A DNA stretch of 64,000 bases from SG8-38 sp041576815 (GCA_041576815.1 JBFGKE010000008.1:32470-96469); one strand, 5' to 3'; shown: positions 1-8,736, counted from the first letter of the stretch. Program-made: numbers and translations. The notes: generated by a model not told the origin, from the letters alone.

Positions 1-201
1 ACGCTCGACGTCCTCCCGACCATGGCCGACGACGACCGTGCACTTGGCTGCGCCGGCCTCGAACGCTGCGCGTACGACCCAAGAGACCAGTGCGCGCCCC
101 GCGATCTCGTGCAGAACTTTCGGGAGCCGGCTCTTCATTCGCGTGCCTTCGCCCGCGGCGAGAACGATGGCGCTCCAGGGGGCGTGGGAGTCGGAGGGCA
201 T
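1..201 (-). CDS. glmU: GlmU N-terminus, partial (bifunctional UDP-GlcNAc pyrophosphorylase / GlcN-1-P acetyltransferase)
   Basis: Only the first 67 codons lie in the window; the gene continues past base 1. The N-terminus carries the uridyltransferase signature LAAGEGTRMKSRLPKVLHEI, which holds the G-x-G-T-R and P-K nucleotide-binding residues of the GlmU/sugar-nucleotidyltransferase family. GlmU makes UDP-GlcNAc in the cytoplasm for peptidoglycan and LPS. The ATG starts 2 bases after the stop of the ArsA-family gene upstream on the same strand, so the two are probably cotranscribed. The C-terminal acetyltransferase half cannot be checked here, so another nucleotidyltransferase of the same fold is not fully excluded. 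Confidence 0.85.
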   Translation of the reverse strand, partial: MPSDSHAPWSAIVLAAGEGTRMKSRLPKVLHEIAGRALVSWVVRAAFEAGAAKCTVVVGHGREDVER

Positions 202-203
202 GC

Positions 204-1346
204 TCAGGTAGTGATGGTCAAGTACGATGCTACTTTAGTGAGAGCCGCCAGATCGTGCACGTCTTGGTCGAAGGCGGGGACTTCGACGATGCGTGTGTCG
301 TTGCCGATCTGCTCGCCGAGACGGTCGACCTGGGCGCGGTCGGCGACGGCCCAACGTCGCTCTGCCTGGAGTGCCTCGTCGAGCCGCGGATGGAGATCGG
401 CGGCGTCGATCGAGGCCGGTAAGACCTCTGCGAGTGCGGATACCTGAGCAGCGGCCGAGATCGTCGGCTCGGCGATCAGGGTATGAACCTGGTTGACGAT
501 GATCGCCTCGCGATTCATGCCGGCGGCTTCCAGCTTGTCGCTGAAAAACCGTGCCTCCCCGATCGCAAGCGGGTCCGGGCTGGTCACGAGGACGAAGGCC
601 ACCTCCGGGCTTCGCAGCGCATCGGACACCTGCTCTGCCCGCTCCTTGAAACCGCCGAACAGATCGTTGATCCCGCTCACGAACTCGGCCACCTGCTCGA
701 GGAACTCGAGCCCGGTGATTTTGCCGATGCCCTTGAGAAGAACGGTCGCTCCACGGCCGACGAGCCCGAACGCCTCCTTGCCTGCCCCTTCGAAGACCTG
801 GAGGAACCAGCGCATTGCCGGCGAGTCGATCGCGTCGATTAAGCGCTCGGGAGCGTTGAGAAAATCGAGCGCACTCGACGTCGGCGGCGTGTCGAGGACG
901 ACCAGGTCCCACTTGGGGTCTTTACGAACCTCGTGAAGCTTTTCCATCGCCATGTATTCCTGGGTGCCCGCGAGCGAGCTGGCGACGTATTGATAGATCT
1001 GGTTGTTCAGTATTCGGTCGCGCGCCTCTTCATCGGATGCGTACCGTTCGACGAGCCCGTCGAAGGTTCGCTTGGTATCGAGCATCATCGCCGAAAGTGA
1101 GCCGCGACACGTCAGCCCGTGGCTCTCGAAGAGCGAGCGCGGCACGTCCTGCTCGCTCGTCGTCATCTCGTCGAGGCCGAGGCTGTTCGCAAGCCGTCGG
1201 GCGGGGTCGATCGTCAGGCAGAGAACCCTGCGACCCTCCATCGCAGCGTGGACCGCCATGGCTGCTGCGGTCGTGGTTTTTCCAACCCCGCCGCTGCCGA
1301 CGGTCACCACGACGCGGTGACTGCCGAGCACCTCCGCGAGACTCAT
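204..1346 (-). CDS. ArsA/GET3-family ATPase
   Basis: 380 residues. The N-terminus has the deviant Walker A GSGGVGKTTT (residues about 18-27), followed by CLTIDPARRLANSLGL, which matches the ArsA/GET3 switch region. VVLDTPPTSSALDFL supplies the Walker B/switch II segment. The family contains anion-pump ATPases and tail-anchored-protein targeting factors; bacterial members of this kind often sit outside arsenic operons, and no arsB or arsR is nearby. It is transcribed leftward just ahead of glmU. Its exact client is unknown; an envelope or membrane-protein handling role is only an inference. Confidence 0.88.
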   Translation of the reverse strand: MSLAEVLGSHRVVVTVGSGGVGKTTTAAAMAVHAAMEGRRVLCLTIDPARRLANSLGLDEMTTSEQDVPRSLFESHGLTCRGSLSAMMLDTKRTFDGLVERYASDEEARDRILNNQIYQYVASSLAGTQEYMAMEKLHEVRKDPKWDLVVLDTPPTSSALDFLNAPERLIDAIDSPAMRWFLQVFEGAGKEAFGLVGRGATVLLKGIGKITGLEFLEQVAEFVSGINDLFGGFKERAEQVSDALRSPEVAFVLVTSPDPLAIGEARFFSDKLEAAGMNREAIIVNQVHTLIAEPTISAAAQVSALAEVLPASIDAADLHPRLDEALQAERRWAVADRAQVDRLGEQIGNDTRIVEVPAFDQDVHDLAALTKVASYLTITT

Positions 1347-1470
1347 TGCAGCGCACCCTAGCAGTCCCGCCGAAGGTGTCGATTCTCCCGAAAATTACGG
1401 GCCTCTGCGGATTCTTTGCTCGTCCGGCCGTAGGATAATAGGCTACATACACCTACATGGGGGAGCCCCG

Positions 1471-1857
1471 ATGAACGAACGCCGCATCCGCCGCAGTCGC
1501 GATCCCTACGAGGCCTTGTGCCTACAGCTCGAGTGCTCCCGCGCCCAGGGCGAGCTGGACGCGGTGGTGGTCGCGATCGACAACGGGCTGCTCGTCGCGG
1601 GCGCCGGAGAGCGTGCCGTCTGCGAAGCGCTGGGTGCCGTCGCGCCTCTCGTGAGCTCACCGTCGTTCAACGGGCGCCTTCCGGGAGCGCTCGAAGGGCA
1701 GAGCGTCGACGTTCGTGAGGTCTCCTTCGAGGGCGAAACGATCTACGTCGCGAGCGTCGGTCGGCATGGCGGCGATCCCTGGCTCCAACAGTCGATCCGG
1801 GGCGTCCGGCGAATCCTGACCGCGCTGCCACCGCGCGATCAGTTGCTCGTCAACTGA
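1471..1857 (+). CDS. Small roadblock/LC7-like protein, function unknown
   Basis: 128 residues. The ATG follows a clear GGGGGAG ribosome site at 1459-1465, and a GATAAT hexamer at 1434-1439 could be its -10 element. The core alternates hydrophobic strands and short helices (AVVVAIDNGLLVAGAGE near residues 33-49, TIYVASVG near 91-98), the layout of small roadblock/LC7 dynein-light-chain proteins that accompany Ras-like GTPases in Myxococcota, but I see no diagnostic motif. The 3' end overlaps the 3' end of convergent hemC by 19 bases. It stands alone between divergent ArsA and convergent hemC. Confidence 0.7.
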   Translation: MNERRIRRSRDPYEALCLQLECSRAQGELDAVVVAIDNGLLVAGAGERAVCEALGAVAPLVSSPSFNGRLPGALEGQSVDVREVSFEGETIYVASVGRHGGDPWLQQSIRGVRRILTALPPRDQLLVN

Positions 1858-2819
1858 CTCTGCAGCGCGGCGAGCTCGGCCTCGCGAATCAGGTCGTGCG
1901 CCCCCTGTGAAATCAGATGGGATGCAACCTCTTCGCCGAGCTCGTGGGCGCGCGCAACCGCCTCGGGAAGGCTCAGATCGAGATACGTGTCCGATGTAGC
2001 GGACAGCATCTGGTCTCCGTCGAAGGACGCGACCATCGCCTCGAGCTTGAGCCGCCCTTCGCCGACGCTCGCGTGCCCGGCGATCGACGAGTGGCAGTTC
2101 CCATGAAGCTTCTGGAGCATCGCGCGTTCCGCGGTGATCTGGATCCGGGCGGTCGGGTCTTCGATCGCTCGCAGGTGCTCGACCAGCGGCTCGTCATCGG
2201 CGCGTGCCTCGATTGCAAGTGCACCTTGACCGACCGCGGGCAGGCACGTTTCCGGCGGGAGTACGGAGTGCGGCGTATCGTCAAGCAGCCCTGTGCGCGC
2301 GAGACCCGCAGCGGCGAGCACAATCGCCTCGCATTGCCCCTCGCGGAGCTTTCGGATGCGCGTTTCGATGTTGCCTCGAAGCGGTACGAAGCGGAGATCG
2401 GGGCGCCGTCGCAGGAGCTGGACCACGCGGCGTCGCGAGGTCGTTCCGACGCGAGCGCCTCGCTTGAGCGATGCGAGGTCGGTCCCGTCGATGCTGACGA
2501 GCACGTCCCGCGGATCGCGCCGCAGCGGCACGCTCACGATGCCCATTCCGTCCGCGAGCGGGACATCGCCCGGTACGTCTTTGAGGGAATGGACCGCGAA
2601 GTCCGCTTCGCCGCGAACCACGACTGCTTCGACCTCGCTGACGAAGAGCCCCTTGCCGCCCACGTGCGCGAGCGGACGATCCTGAATGCGGTCGCCCTTC
2701 GTTCGAACGTGGACTTCCTCGACCTCGAGATCCGGGAAGTGGCTTCTCAGTTGTTCGCCTACCCAGCGGGTCTGAACGAGAGCGAGGTTGCTCCCTCGCG
2801 TGGCGGCGCGGAGCTTCAC
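1839..2819 (-). CDS. hemC: Hydroxymethylbilane synthase (porphobilinogen deaminase)
   Basis: 326 residues, near the usual 310. It polymerises four porphobilinogens into hydroxymethylbilane in the cytosolic heme pathway. Visible signatures: RAATRGSNLALVQT at the N-terminus, GGKGLFVSEVE, DFAVHSLKDVP, and LHGNCHSSIAGHA, where the Cys carries the dipyrromethane cofactor (usual form GGCxxPIA). The GTG start at 2819 overlaps the hemA stop (GTGA), giving translational coupling; the open frame continues upstream but only as antisense-free shadow of hemA. It lies downstream of ccsA-like and hemA genes on one transcript. Confidence 0.95.
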   Translation of the reverse strand: MKLRAATRGSNLALVQTRWVGEQLRSHFPDLEVEEVHVRTKGDRIQDRPLAHVGGKGLFVSEVEAVVVRGEADFAVHSLKDVPGDVPLADGMGIVSVPLRRDPRDVLVSIDGTDLASLKRGARVGTTSRRRVVQLLRRRPDLRFVPLRGNIETRIRKLREGQCEAIVLAAAGLARTGLLDDTPHSVLPPETCLPAVGQGALAIEARADDEPLVEHLRAIEDPTARIQITAERAMLQKLHGNCHSSIAGHASVGEGRLKLEAMVASFDGDQMLSATSDTYLDLSLPEAVARAHELGEEVASHLISQGAHDLIREAELAALQSQLTSN

Positions 2820-4177
2820 TTGGACTCGCCCGTCGGCCCCGTCGCAGCGGGGGTCAGCTGGGTGACCGCCGGGTCGGCGGTCGCTTCCGTCGTGCGTTCG
2901 ACGGCTTCGAGCTCGTCGTCGGAGAGCGCAAACAACCGGCGGACCGCATCGATCAGGAGCGCGCCGTCGGGCTCGCCGGCCCCCCCTTTCAGCTGGGTCA
3001 TCGGTTGGTGCAACAGCTTGTTCACCATCGACCGGCCCATCGCCTCCAACACCGCTCGGTCCTTGGGGCTCGCCCCCTCGAGCCTCGGACGCGCGCGTAG
3101 AAGCTCCTCGTCGGCGATTTGAGCGAAGTGTTTCCGAAGCGCGACGATGGTTGGCGCGAGCTCGAGCGAGCGACGCCAGGCAACGAACGAGTCCACCTCC
3201 TCTTCGATGATGCGCTCGGCCTGCGCGGCTTCCCGCGCTCGCACCGAGAGATTTTCCTCTGCGACCTGCTGCAGATCGTCGACGTCGTAGACGAAGACGT
3301 TGTCCATGTTGCCAACGCGTGGATCGACGTCGCGTGGGACGGCAATGTCGATGATGAAGAGTGGGCGGTGCCGTCTGGCTCGCCCGACCCCTTTCATCAG
3401 CTCTGGCGTCAGGATGAACTTGGGGCTCGCCGTCGACGCGACGACGACATCCGCTTCGGCGAGCTCGACTGCGAGCTGCTCGTAGGGGACGGCGCGTCCG
3501 CCGCAGCCATGCGCGAGGGCGCGGGCCTTGTCGTCGCTTCGGTTGACGACGTGAAGCTGGGTCCCCGTCTGTCGAAGGCTGCGGGCCGCGGCCTCCCCCA
3601 TGTCGCCCGCACCGAGGAGCAAGGTCCTCCGCCCTTCGAGATTCCCGAAGATCTTCTTTGCCAGCTCGCACGCGACAGAGCTGACGCTCACCGTGCCCTC
3701 GGCGATGCCCGTCTCGTTGCGAACCCGCTTCGCCGTCGCAAAGGCTTGCGTGAAGCAGCGGCCGAGAAGGGTGCCGACGGTGCCCGCGGCCTTCGCTGCA
3801 TCGAATGCCTCTTTGACCTGACCGAGGATCTGCGGCTCACCGACCACCAGCGAGTCCAAGCTCGAAGCCACGCGAAAGGCGTGCCGGACCACGTCGACCC
3901 CACGCTCTTCGTACAACACTTCGTCCTGGGTCGAGTCTGCCAGCCGGCTGACCAGCGCGCTCTTGGCGGTGCGCACGGCCTGGGCCGGGTCCATGCTCGT
4001 CGCGTACAGCTCGACCCGGTTGCACGTAGAGATCAGCAGCGCTTCGTCGAAGGCGGCGGCCGCGGCGATTTCTTGCAGCTCCTCCTGAAGGTTCTCGGGG
4101 GCAACCGCCAGGCGTTCCCTGACTTCGACGGGCGCCGTTCGATGAGAGAGGCCGACGATCACCAAGTCCCTCATCAT
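2816..4177 (-). CDS. hemA: Glutamyl-tRNA reductase
   Basis: 453 residues. It reduces glutamyl-tRNA to glutamate-1-semialdehyde, the first committed step of C5 tetrapyrrole synthesis. The N-terminus has GLSHRTAPVEVRERL and LISTCNRVELYA, whose Cys is the catalytic nucleophile. The NADPH domain follows with LLLGAGDMGEAAARSL, and a C-terminal dimerisation helix closes the protein. ATGATG at 4177-4172 gives two adjacent starts; the first overlaps the TGA of the upstream membrane gene. Together with ccsA-like and hemC genes it forms a three-gene heme operon. Confidence 0.96.
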   Translation of the reverse strand: MMRDLVIVGLSHRTAPVEVRERLAVAPENLQEELQEIAAAAAFDEALLISTCNRVELYATSMDPAQAVRTAKSALVSRLADSTQDEVLYEERGVDVVRHAFRVASSLDSLVVGEPQILGQVKEAFDAAKAAGTVGTLLGRCFTQAFATAKRVRNETGIAEGTVSVSSVACELAKKIFGNLEGRRTLLLGAGDMGEAAARSLRQTGTQLHVVNRSDDKARALAHGCGGRAVPYEQLAVELAEADVVVASTASPKFILTPELMKGVGRARRHRPLFIIDIAVPRDVDPRVGNMDNVFVYDVDDLQQVAEENLSVRAREAAQAERIIEEEVDSFVAWRRSLELAPTIVALRKHFAQIADEELLRARPRLEGASPKDRAVLEAMGRSMVNKLLHQPMTQLKGGAGEPDGALLIDAVRRLFALSDDELEAVERTTEATADPAVTQLTPAATGPTGESK

Positions 4178-4971
4178 GCGCTCCCTGCGGCTGCGCGCAC
4201 CGCGTAGCCGGCGAGCACCAAGAGCGTGAAGACGAAACCCATCATGGTGCCGAGCGCGGCTTTGCGCCCTTGCCAACCTGCCGCGACGCGAAGGACGATC
4301 ACGCCGGCGAAGATCGCCCACGCGACGAGGCCGAGCGCCTGACTCACATAGAACTGAGAGCCGTTGGCTTTCAGCAGCCAAAACGTTCCGGTGACCATAC
4401 CAAACGTCAGAAGTGGAAACCCCGTCAGCACGGCACGCAGCCCAATCGTGTCGAGGACGTCCAGCGACGGCAGCCGCTGAAAGGCGCCGCTCAGCTGCCG
4501 CCTTCGCAGCAGGCGCTCCTGCAGCATGTACGCGACGCCTGCCACGGAGGCGAGGGCGAAAGCGACGAGCCCGATGACGTTTGCGCCGATGTGAAGCGAG
4601 AGCATCGCAGATTCGACTCGAGGCGAGACGGGCGCGTAGCTGCTGCCGAGCCCCGAAGCGAGGAGAAGCATCAGCGAGAGTGGGGCCACGAATGCGCCGA
4701 GGATCGTGACGTCGAAGCGATACGAAGCGAGCAGGAACGCGATCCCGATGCCAAACGACGAAATGCTCAGGATCTGCGAGATGTCCGCGAGCGGCATCTC
4801 GCCCGGAGGTGCTTCGAAGAGCAGAAATGCCAAATGGGCACCGAGTGCAGACACGAAGACGGTGCCCGGCACGCGGCGCCCTTTGTCGGACCCGCGCGTC
4901 AGCTGGAACAGATAGAGGATGCAGGCGATTGCATACAGAGCCGCGGTGGCGATGAAGAGGCCGGCTTTCAT
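4174..4971 (-). CDS. Cytochrome c assembly family membrane protein (CcsA/HemX-like)
   Basis: 265 residues with about eight hydrophobic helices and little soluble sequence. It resembles the CcsA/HemX branch of the cytochrome c assembly superfamily, which handles heme at the membrane or tunes glutamyl-tRNA reductase levels. The position directly before hemA, with a 4-base overlap, is the classical hemX context. The WxWD heme-handling signature of full CcsA is not obvious in this short protein, which favours a HemX-like role over system II heme ligation. The ATG at 4971 has no strong Shine-Dalgarno sequence. Confidence 0.8.
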   Translation of the reverse strand: MKAGLFIATAALYAIACILYLFQLTRGSDKGRRVPGTVFVSALGAHLAFLLFEAPPGEMPLADISQILSISSFGIGIAFLLASYRFDVTILGAFVAPLSLMLLLASGLGSSYAPVSPRVESAMLSLHIGANVIGLVAFALASVAGVAYMLQERLLRRRQLSGAFQRLPSLDVLDTIGLRAVLTGFPLLTFGMVTGTFWLLKANGSQFYVSQALGLVAWAIFAGVIVLRVAAGWQGRKAALGTMMGFVFTLLVLAGYAVRAAAGSA

Positions 4972-5015
4972 GGTTGTGTCGAGGCCCCCATGGTTGTGCG
5001 GCAGGCCACTAAAAA

Positions 5016-5046
5016 GCCTACCATGACGGGGTTTTGCGGGGTAGGC
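5016..5046. repeat. Imperfect hairpin between divergent ccsA-like and trxA genes
   Basis: GCCTACC at 5016-5022 is repeated inverted as GGTAGGC at 5040-5046, with a 17-base spacer, in the 150-bp divergent promoter region. It could be an operator or a hairpin in the leader of the leftward heme operon. Nothing else identifies a binding protein. Confidence 0.4.
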
Positions 5047-5061
5047 GTGGGCCCGGGGACG

Positions 5062-5090
5062 TTGACAAGCCGCCGCGCCGTCCTTACTTA
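5062..5090 (+). promoter_or_regulatory. Sigma-70-type promoter for trxA
   Basis: TTGACA at 5062-5067, a 17-base spacer, then TACTTA at 5085-5090. The -35 box is a perfect consensus match and the -10 box keeps TA at positions 1-2. The start point would fall near 5097, leaving a leader of about 26 bases with AGGAG at 5113-5117, five bases before the trxA ATG. Confidence 0.75.
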
Positions 5091-5122
5091 GTCGGTCTCT
5101 AGGAGAGAGAACAGGAGCACAA

Positions 5123-5452
5123 ATGGCTGGCCCGAACGTACACGCAGTAAACGATCTGAATTTCGATACGGAGGTTCTTCAGGCGGACTCCCCTGTGCTC
5201 GTCGATTTTTCGGCGGTGTGGTGTGGGCCGTGCAAGCAGATCGCGCCGCTCATCGATCAGCTCGCTGACGAGTACGAGGGCAAGGTCAAAGTCACGCACC
5301 TGGACATCGACGAAAGCCCGGGGACCGCGGCGAAGTACGGCATCCGGGGCGTTCCGACCCTCATGGTCTTCAAGGGCGGCGAGCTCGTCGGCCAGCACAT
5401 CGGTGCAGCCCCCAAGACGACCATCGCTCAGTTGATGGACCGCGCGCTGTAA
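5123..5452 (+). CDS. trxA: Thioredoxin
   Basis: 109 residues, the standard thioredoxin length. It holds the redox motif WCGPCKQ near residues 33-39, the cis-Pro segment GVPTLMVF, and the buried-Asp strand near PVLVDFSA. It is a cytosolic disulfide reductase. It has its own strong promoter and AGGAG ribosome site. The gene ends at 5452, one base before the end of convergent dut. Confidence 0.97.
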   Translation: MAGPNVHAVNDLNFDTEVLQADSPVLVDFSAVWCGPCKQIAPLIDQLADEYEGKVKVTHLDIDESPGTAAKYGIRGVPTLMVFKGGELVGQHIGAAPKTTIAQLMDRAL

Positions 5453-5899
5453 TCAGCGACCCGTGCTGCCGAAGCCGTCCTGGCCGCGGGCCGTGTCGCC
5501 TAGCTCGGCATCGGTCTCGACGGCTTGGATCTCCACTCGGGTCACCGGCGCGACCACCAGCTGCGCGATTCGTTCGCCGTGCTCGATCGTGAACGGCGCC
5601 TCGCCGTGATTGATTAGAAGCACCTGAAGCTCGCCGCGGTAGTCCTGGTCGATCGTGCCGGGTGCATTGAGCACAGTCACGCCGTGGCGCGCCGCGAGGC
5701 CCGATCGCGGTCGGACCTGGCCCTCATGGCCGTCGGGTAGGGCGATGCGGAGACCCGTGGGCACCCGAGCGGTGTCTCCTGGCCCGATCACGACCGGCCT
5801 ATCCAGGCAGGCGGCGAGATCCAGCCCCGCCGCGCCGCCGGTTTTGTAAGCGGGCACGACCGCTTCTGCGCGCATCCTGTAGACGCGCACCGCGGGCAT
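5453..5899 (-). CDS. dut: dUTP diphosphatase
   Basis: 148 residues, usual for trimeric dUTPases. All five family motifs can be read: AGLDLAA, RPRSGLA, GTIDQDYRGEL (uracil pocket with catalytic Asp), ERIAQLVV, and the C-terminal glycine-rich RGQDGFGSTG. It hydrolyses dUTP to dUMP, keeping uracil out of DNA. Its ATG overlaps the pnp stop by one base (TAATG on the coding strand), so it is the last gene of the rpsO-pnp-dut unit. Confidence 0.96.
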   Translation of the reverse strand: MPAVRVYRMRAEAVVPAYKTGGAAGLDLAACLDRPVVIGPGDTARVPTGLRIALPDGHEGQVRPRSGLAARHGVTVLNAPGTIDQDYRGELQVLLINHGEAPFTIEHGERIAQLVVAPVTRVEIQAVETDAELGDTARGQDGFGSTGR

Positions 5900-8289
5900 T
5901 ACTCGCTTCGCTCGCGCACTCGGTCTCGGTCGCGATCCCGGTCCCGGTCCCGGTCGCGATCCCGGTCCCGATCCCGATCCCGATCCCGACTTCGATCCCG
6001 GTCGCGATCCCGATCCCGTCCGCGATCTCGGTCGCCGTCTCGGCCGCCCGCACGGGCGCCGCCGCCGCCTCGACCGCCGCGATCCCGATCCCGGTCGCGA
6101 CCGCCTCGGCCGCCGCGATCCCGATCGCGTCCGCGGCCTCGATCCCGATCGCGTCCGCCGCGTCCGCCGCCTTCGCGGCGCTCCTTGCGCTCGGGCTCGA
6201 CGTAGCCCTCTGGCTTTTCGAGAAGCGCTTTGCGCGAAAGCCGAATTCGGCCCTCGCGATCGATATCACTGATCATCACCTCGACCTCGTCCCCGAGGTC
6301 CATGACGTCTGCGACTTTTTCGACGAAGCCCCAGTCCATGTCGGTGATGTGCAGCAGCCCATCCTTGCCGGGCGCAATCTCGAGAAACGCGCCGTAGTTC
6401 TCGACGCGCCTGACGATGCCCTTGTACTTGGTGCCGATCTCCGGCTCGACCGTGAGGCTTTCGATGATCTCGATCGCCTTCTTGAGCGCCTCGCCGTCCG
6501 GCGATGCGATGCTCACGGTGCCGTCGTCGGAGATGTCGATCTTGGCGCCGGTCTGATCGGTAATTGCTTTGATCATCTTGCCGCCAGGGCCGATCACGAC
6601 GCGAATCTGATCGGGCTTGACCTTGAGCGTCTCGATGCGCGGCGCGTGCTTCGACAGCTCCGGCCGATGGGTTGGCATGACCTCGTTCATCTTGCCGAGG
6701 ATGTGGAGCCGTCCATCGCGAGCCTGATCGAGCGCCTCGCTCATAATCTCTTGCTTCAGGCCGGCGATCTTGATGTCCATCTGAATGGCAGTGATGCCCT
6801 TGTCGGTGCCACAAACCTTGAAGTCCATGTCGCCGAGGTGGTCTTCGTCGCCGAGGATGTCCGTGAGGACGGCGTATTTGTCCCCCTTCATGATCAGGCC
6901 CATCGCCACGCCTGCGACGGGGGCTTTGATCGGGACCCCCGCGTCCATCATCGCAAGGCTTCCGCCGCAGACCGTCGCCATTGACGATGATCCGTTCGAC
7001 TCGGTGATTTCGGAGACGATTCGCATCGTGTAGGGGAAGCTCTCGTGGTCGGGAAGCACTTTGGTGAGCGCGCGTTCTGCAAGATTGCCGTGTCCGACCT
7101 CGCGCCGTCCGGGACCGCGCAGAAACTTCGTTTCGCCGACCGAGTAGGGCGGGAAGTTGTAGTGGAGGATGAACGGCTTGTAGTACTCCTCGGTCAGTCC
7201 ATCGATCTTCTGCTCGTCCTGGCGGGTGCCGAGCGTCGTCGTCACGATGCTTTGGGTTTCACCGCGTGTGAAGAGTGACGACCCGTGCACGCGTGGCAAG
7301 AGGCTCACCTCGATCGCGATCGGCCGGACGGTCTTGTAGTCGCGGCCATCGACGCGGCGCCTGTCGTCGAGCACCTGCGCGCGCATGGTGTCGTAGCGAA
7401 GGTCCTCGTATGCGCTCTTGATCTCGCCCTCCTGCTCGGAAAACTCCTCCGCGAGCTCAGCCACGACTTCCTTTTTGATCTCGCTGAAGCGGTCGTAGCG
7501 CGCGTGCTTTTCAGCGATGTTGCAGGCCTCGATCACTTTCTGGAGGGCGACCTCTTTCACGCGGGCGTCGATCTTCTCGTCGCGCGCTGGCGGTTGGAAC
7601 GACCACTTCTCCTTGCCGACCGCCTCGCGGATCTTCTCGATCAGCTCGAGCACCCCCTGCACCGCTTGGTGACCAAACTGGATCGCCGCGACCATGTCGG
7701 CCTCGGGCATCTCGTTGGCCTCGCCCTCGACCATGACGATCGCGTCCTTCGACGCGGCGATTAGGAGCTCGCAGTCGCTTTGCTCGATCTCTTCGTAGGT
7801 CGGATTCGCGATCAGCTTTCCGTCGATGCGGCCCACGCGGACGCCCGCAATCGGCCCCGCCCATGGCAGTGGGCTGATGTGAATCGCGGCGGACGCGCCG
7901 ATCATCGCCAGCACGTCCGACGGATTGATCGCATCGGCGCTGATGACGGTCGCGATGACCTGGGTCTCGGCCATGTAGCCATCGGGGAAAAGAGGGCGGC
8001 ACGGACGGTCGATTAGACGCGACGTGAGCACTTCGTGATCTCGAAGCCTGCCCTCGCGCTTGAAGAAGCCCCCCGGGATCTTGCCGGCCGCGTACGTCTT
8101 TTCCACGTAATCGACGGTCAGTGGGAAAAACGGCTGCCCGGGCCTTGCCTCTTTCGCACCGCAGACCGTGACGAGCACCATGGTTTCGCCGCTGCTGACC
8201 AGCACCGAGCCCGCCGCCTGCTTGGCGATGCGACCGGTCTCGATGGTGATCTCCTTGTCACCGACCTTGACGGATTCTCTAATTATCAT
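5899..8289 (-). CDS. pnp: Polyribonucleotide nucleotidyltransferase with Arg/Asp-rich tail
   Basis: 796 residues; most PNPases have about 700. It is a phosphorolytic 3'-5' exoribonuclease of the RNA degradosome. Two RNase PH domains fill roughly residues 1-550 (FFKREGR, GPGRREVGHGNLAERAL, GSSSMATVCGGSLAMMDAG), a KH domain follows near 560-620 (VIGPGGKMIKAI), then an S1 domain near 625-695. From about residue 700 to the end the protein is almost only Arg, Asp and Gly, ending in long RD runs. The core is normal; the tail is the odd part. It is followed by dut with a 1-base overlap and preceded by rpsO. Confidence 0.97.
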   Translation of the reverse strand: MIIRESVKVGDKEITIETGRIAKQAAGSVLVSSGETMVLVTVCGAKEARPGQPFFPLTVDYVEKTYAAGKIPGGFFKREGRLRDHEVLTSRLIDRPCRPLFPDGYMAETQVIATVISADAINPSDVLAMIGASAAIHISPLPWAGPIAGVRVGRIDGKLIANPTYEEIEQSDCELLIAASKDAIVMVEGEANEMPEADMVAAIQFGHQAVQGVLELIEKIREAVGKEKWSFQPPARDEKIDARVKEVALQKVIEACNIAEKHARYDRFSEIKKEVVAELAEEFSEQEGEIKSAYEDLRYDTMRAQVLDDRRRVDGRDYKTVRPIAIEVSLLPRVHGSSLFTRGETQSIVTTTLGTRQDEQKIDGLTEEYYKPFILHYNFPPYSVGETKFLRGPGRREVGHGNLAERALTKVLPDHESFPYTMRIVSEITESNGSSSMATVCGGSLAMMDAGVPIKAPVAGVAMGLIMKGDKYAVLTDILGDEDHLGDMDFKVCGTDKGITAIQMDIKIAGLKQEIMSEALDQARDGRLHILGKMNEVMPTHRPELSKHAPRIETLKVKPDQIRVVIGPGGKMIKAITDQTGAKIDISDDGTVSIASPDGEALKKAIEIIESLTVEPEIGTKYKGIVRRVENYGAFLEIAPGKDGLLHITDMDWGFVEKVADVMDLGDEVEVMISDIDREGRIRLSRKALLEKPEGYVEPERKERREGGGRGGRDRDRGRGRDRDRGGRGGRDRDRDRGGRGGGGARAGGRDGDRDRGRDRDRDRDRSRDRDRDRDRDRDRDRDRDRDRDRVRERSE
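5902..6190 (-). repeat. Low-complexity RD/RG-coding repeat in the pnp 3' end
   Basis: On the plus strand this stretch is built of short units such as CGATCC, CGGTCC and CGATCG, which on the coding strand give RDRD and RGRD runs. The unit length is 6 bp, so slippage changes tail length without breaking frame. Occasional breaks (GGARAG, RSRD) suggest an old repeat that has drifted. Confidence 0.85.
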
Positions 8290-8466
8290 TGCTCTCTTGC
8301 TTTCCGCGCGGCTCTCCGCGCCTGCGGTCTGTCTCCGCGTCGAGAGCGGTCTCGGTCCCCGATTCCAGGATTCGAGCCTCAGCTCAAATCATCGAAGCGA
8401 AGAGCGAACTCCGGACCCGACGCGAATCGACCAAGGGTCTACAGGGACAACGTCCCGGGGCTCAGC
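8290..8466 (-). other. rpsO-pnp intergenic leader with small hairpins
   Basis: This 177-base spacer contains no gene. Two short hairpins can be drawn: GGGAC/GTCCC (8444-8448 with 8452-8456), 10 bases downstream of the rpsO stop, and CGAGA/TCTCG (8341-8345 with 8350-8354). In other bacteria the rpsO-pnp spacer holds an RNase-processed hairpin through which PNPase controls its own mRNA. Whether that applies here is inference; neither hairpin has a U-tract. Confidence 0.45.
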
Positions 8467-8736
8467 TTACTTCCGAATGCCAAGCTCTGAAATGATCTTG
8501 CGGTATCGCTCCACGTCCTGGGATCGGACATAGTCGAGAAGTCGCCGGCGCTGGCTCACCAGCTTGAGCAGGCCTTGACGGGAGTGATGGTCTTTCTTGT
8601 GTGTCTTGAAGTGCTCGGTCAGGTAGCCGATGCGCTCGCTCAAGATCGCGATTTGGACTTCCGGCGACCCGGTGTCCTTGTCGTGGGTGCGGAATTGACC
8701 GATCAGCTCGGACTTCCTGTCGGCGGTGAGTGCCAT
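8467..8736 (-). CDS. rpsO: 30S ribosomal protein S15
   Basis: 89 residues, exactly the normal S15 length. Family signatures are HDKDTGSPEVQIA, LTEHFKTHKKDHHSRQGL and SQRRRLLDYV, the last contacting 16S rRNA. It starts the rpsO-pnp-dut transcript, the widespread bacterial order. A promoter lies at 8794-8822. Confidence 0.98.
   Translation of the reverse strand: MALTADRKSELIGQFRTHDKDTGSPEVQIAILSERIGYLTEHFKTHKKDHHSRQGLLKLVSQRRRLLDYVRSQDVERYRKIISELGIRK

Noticed and set aside
8444..8456. rho-independent terminator after rpsO
   Set aside because: The stem is only five pairs and has no U-tract on the transcribed strand, and pnp follows on the same transcript.
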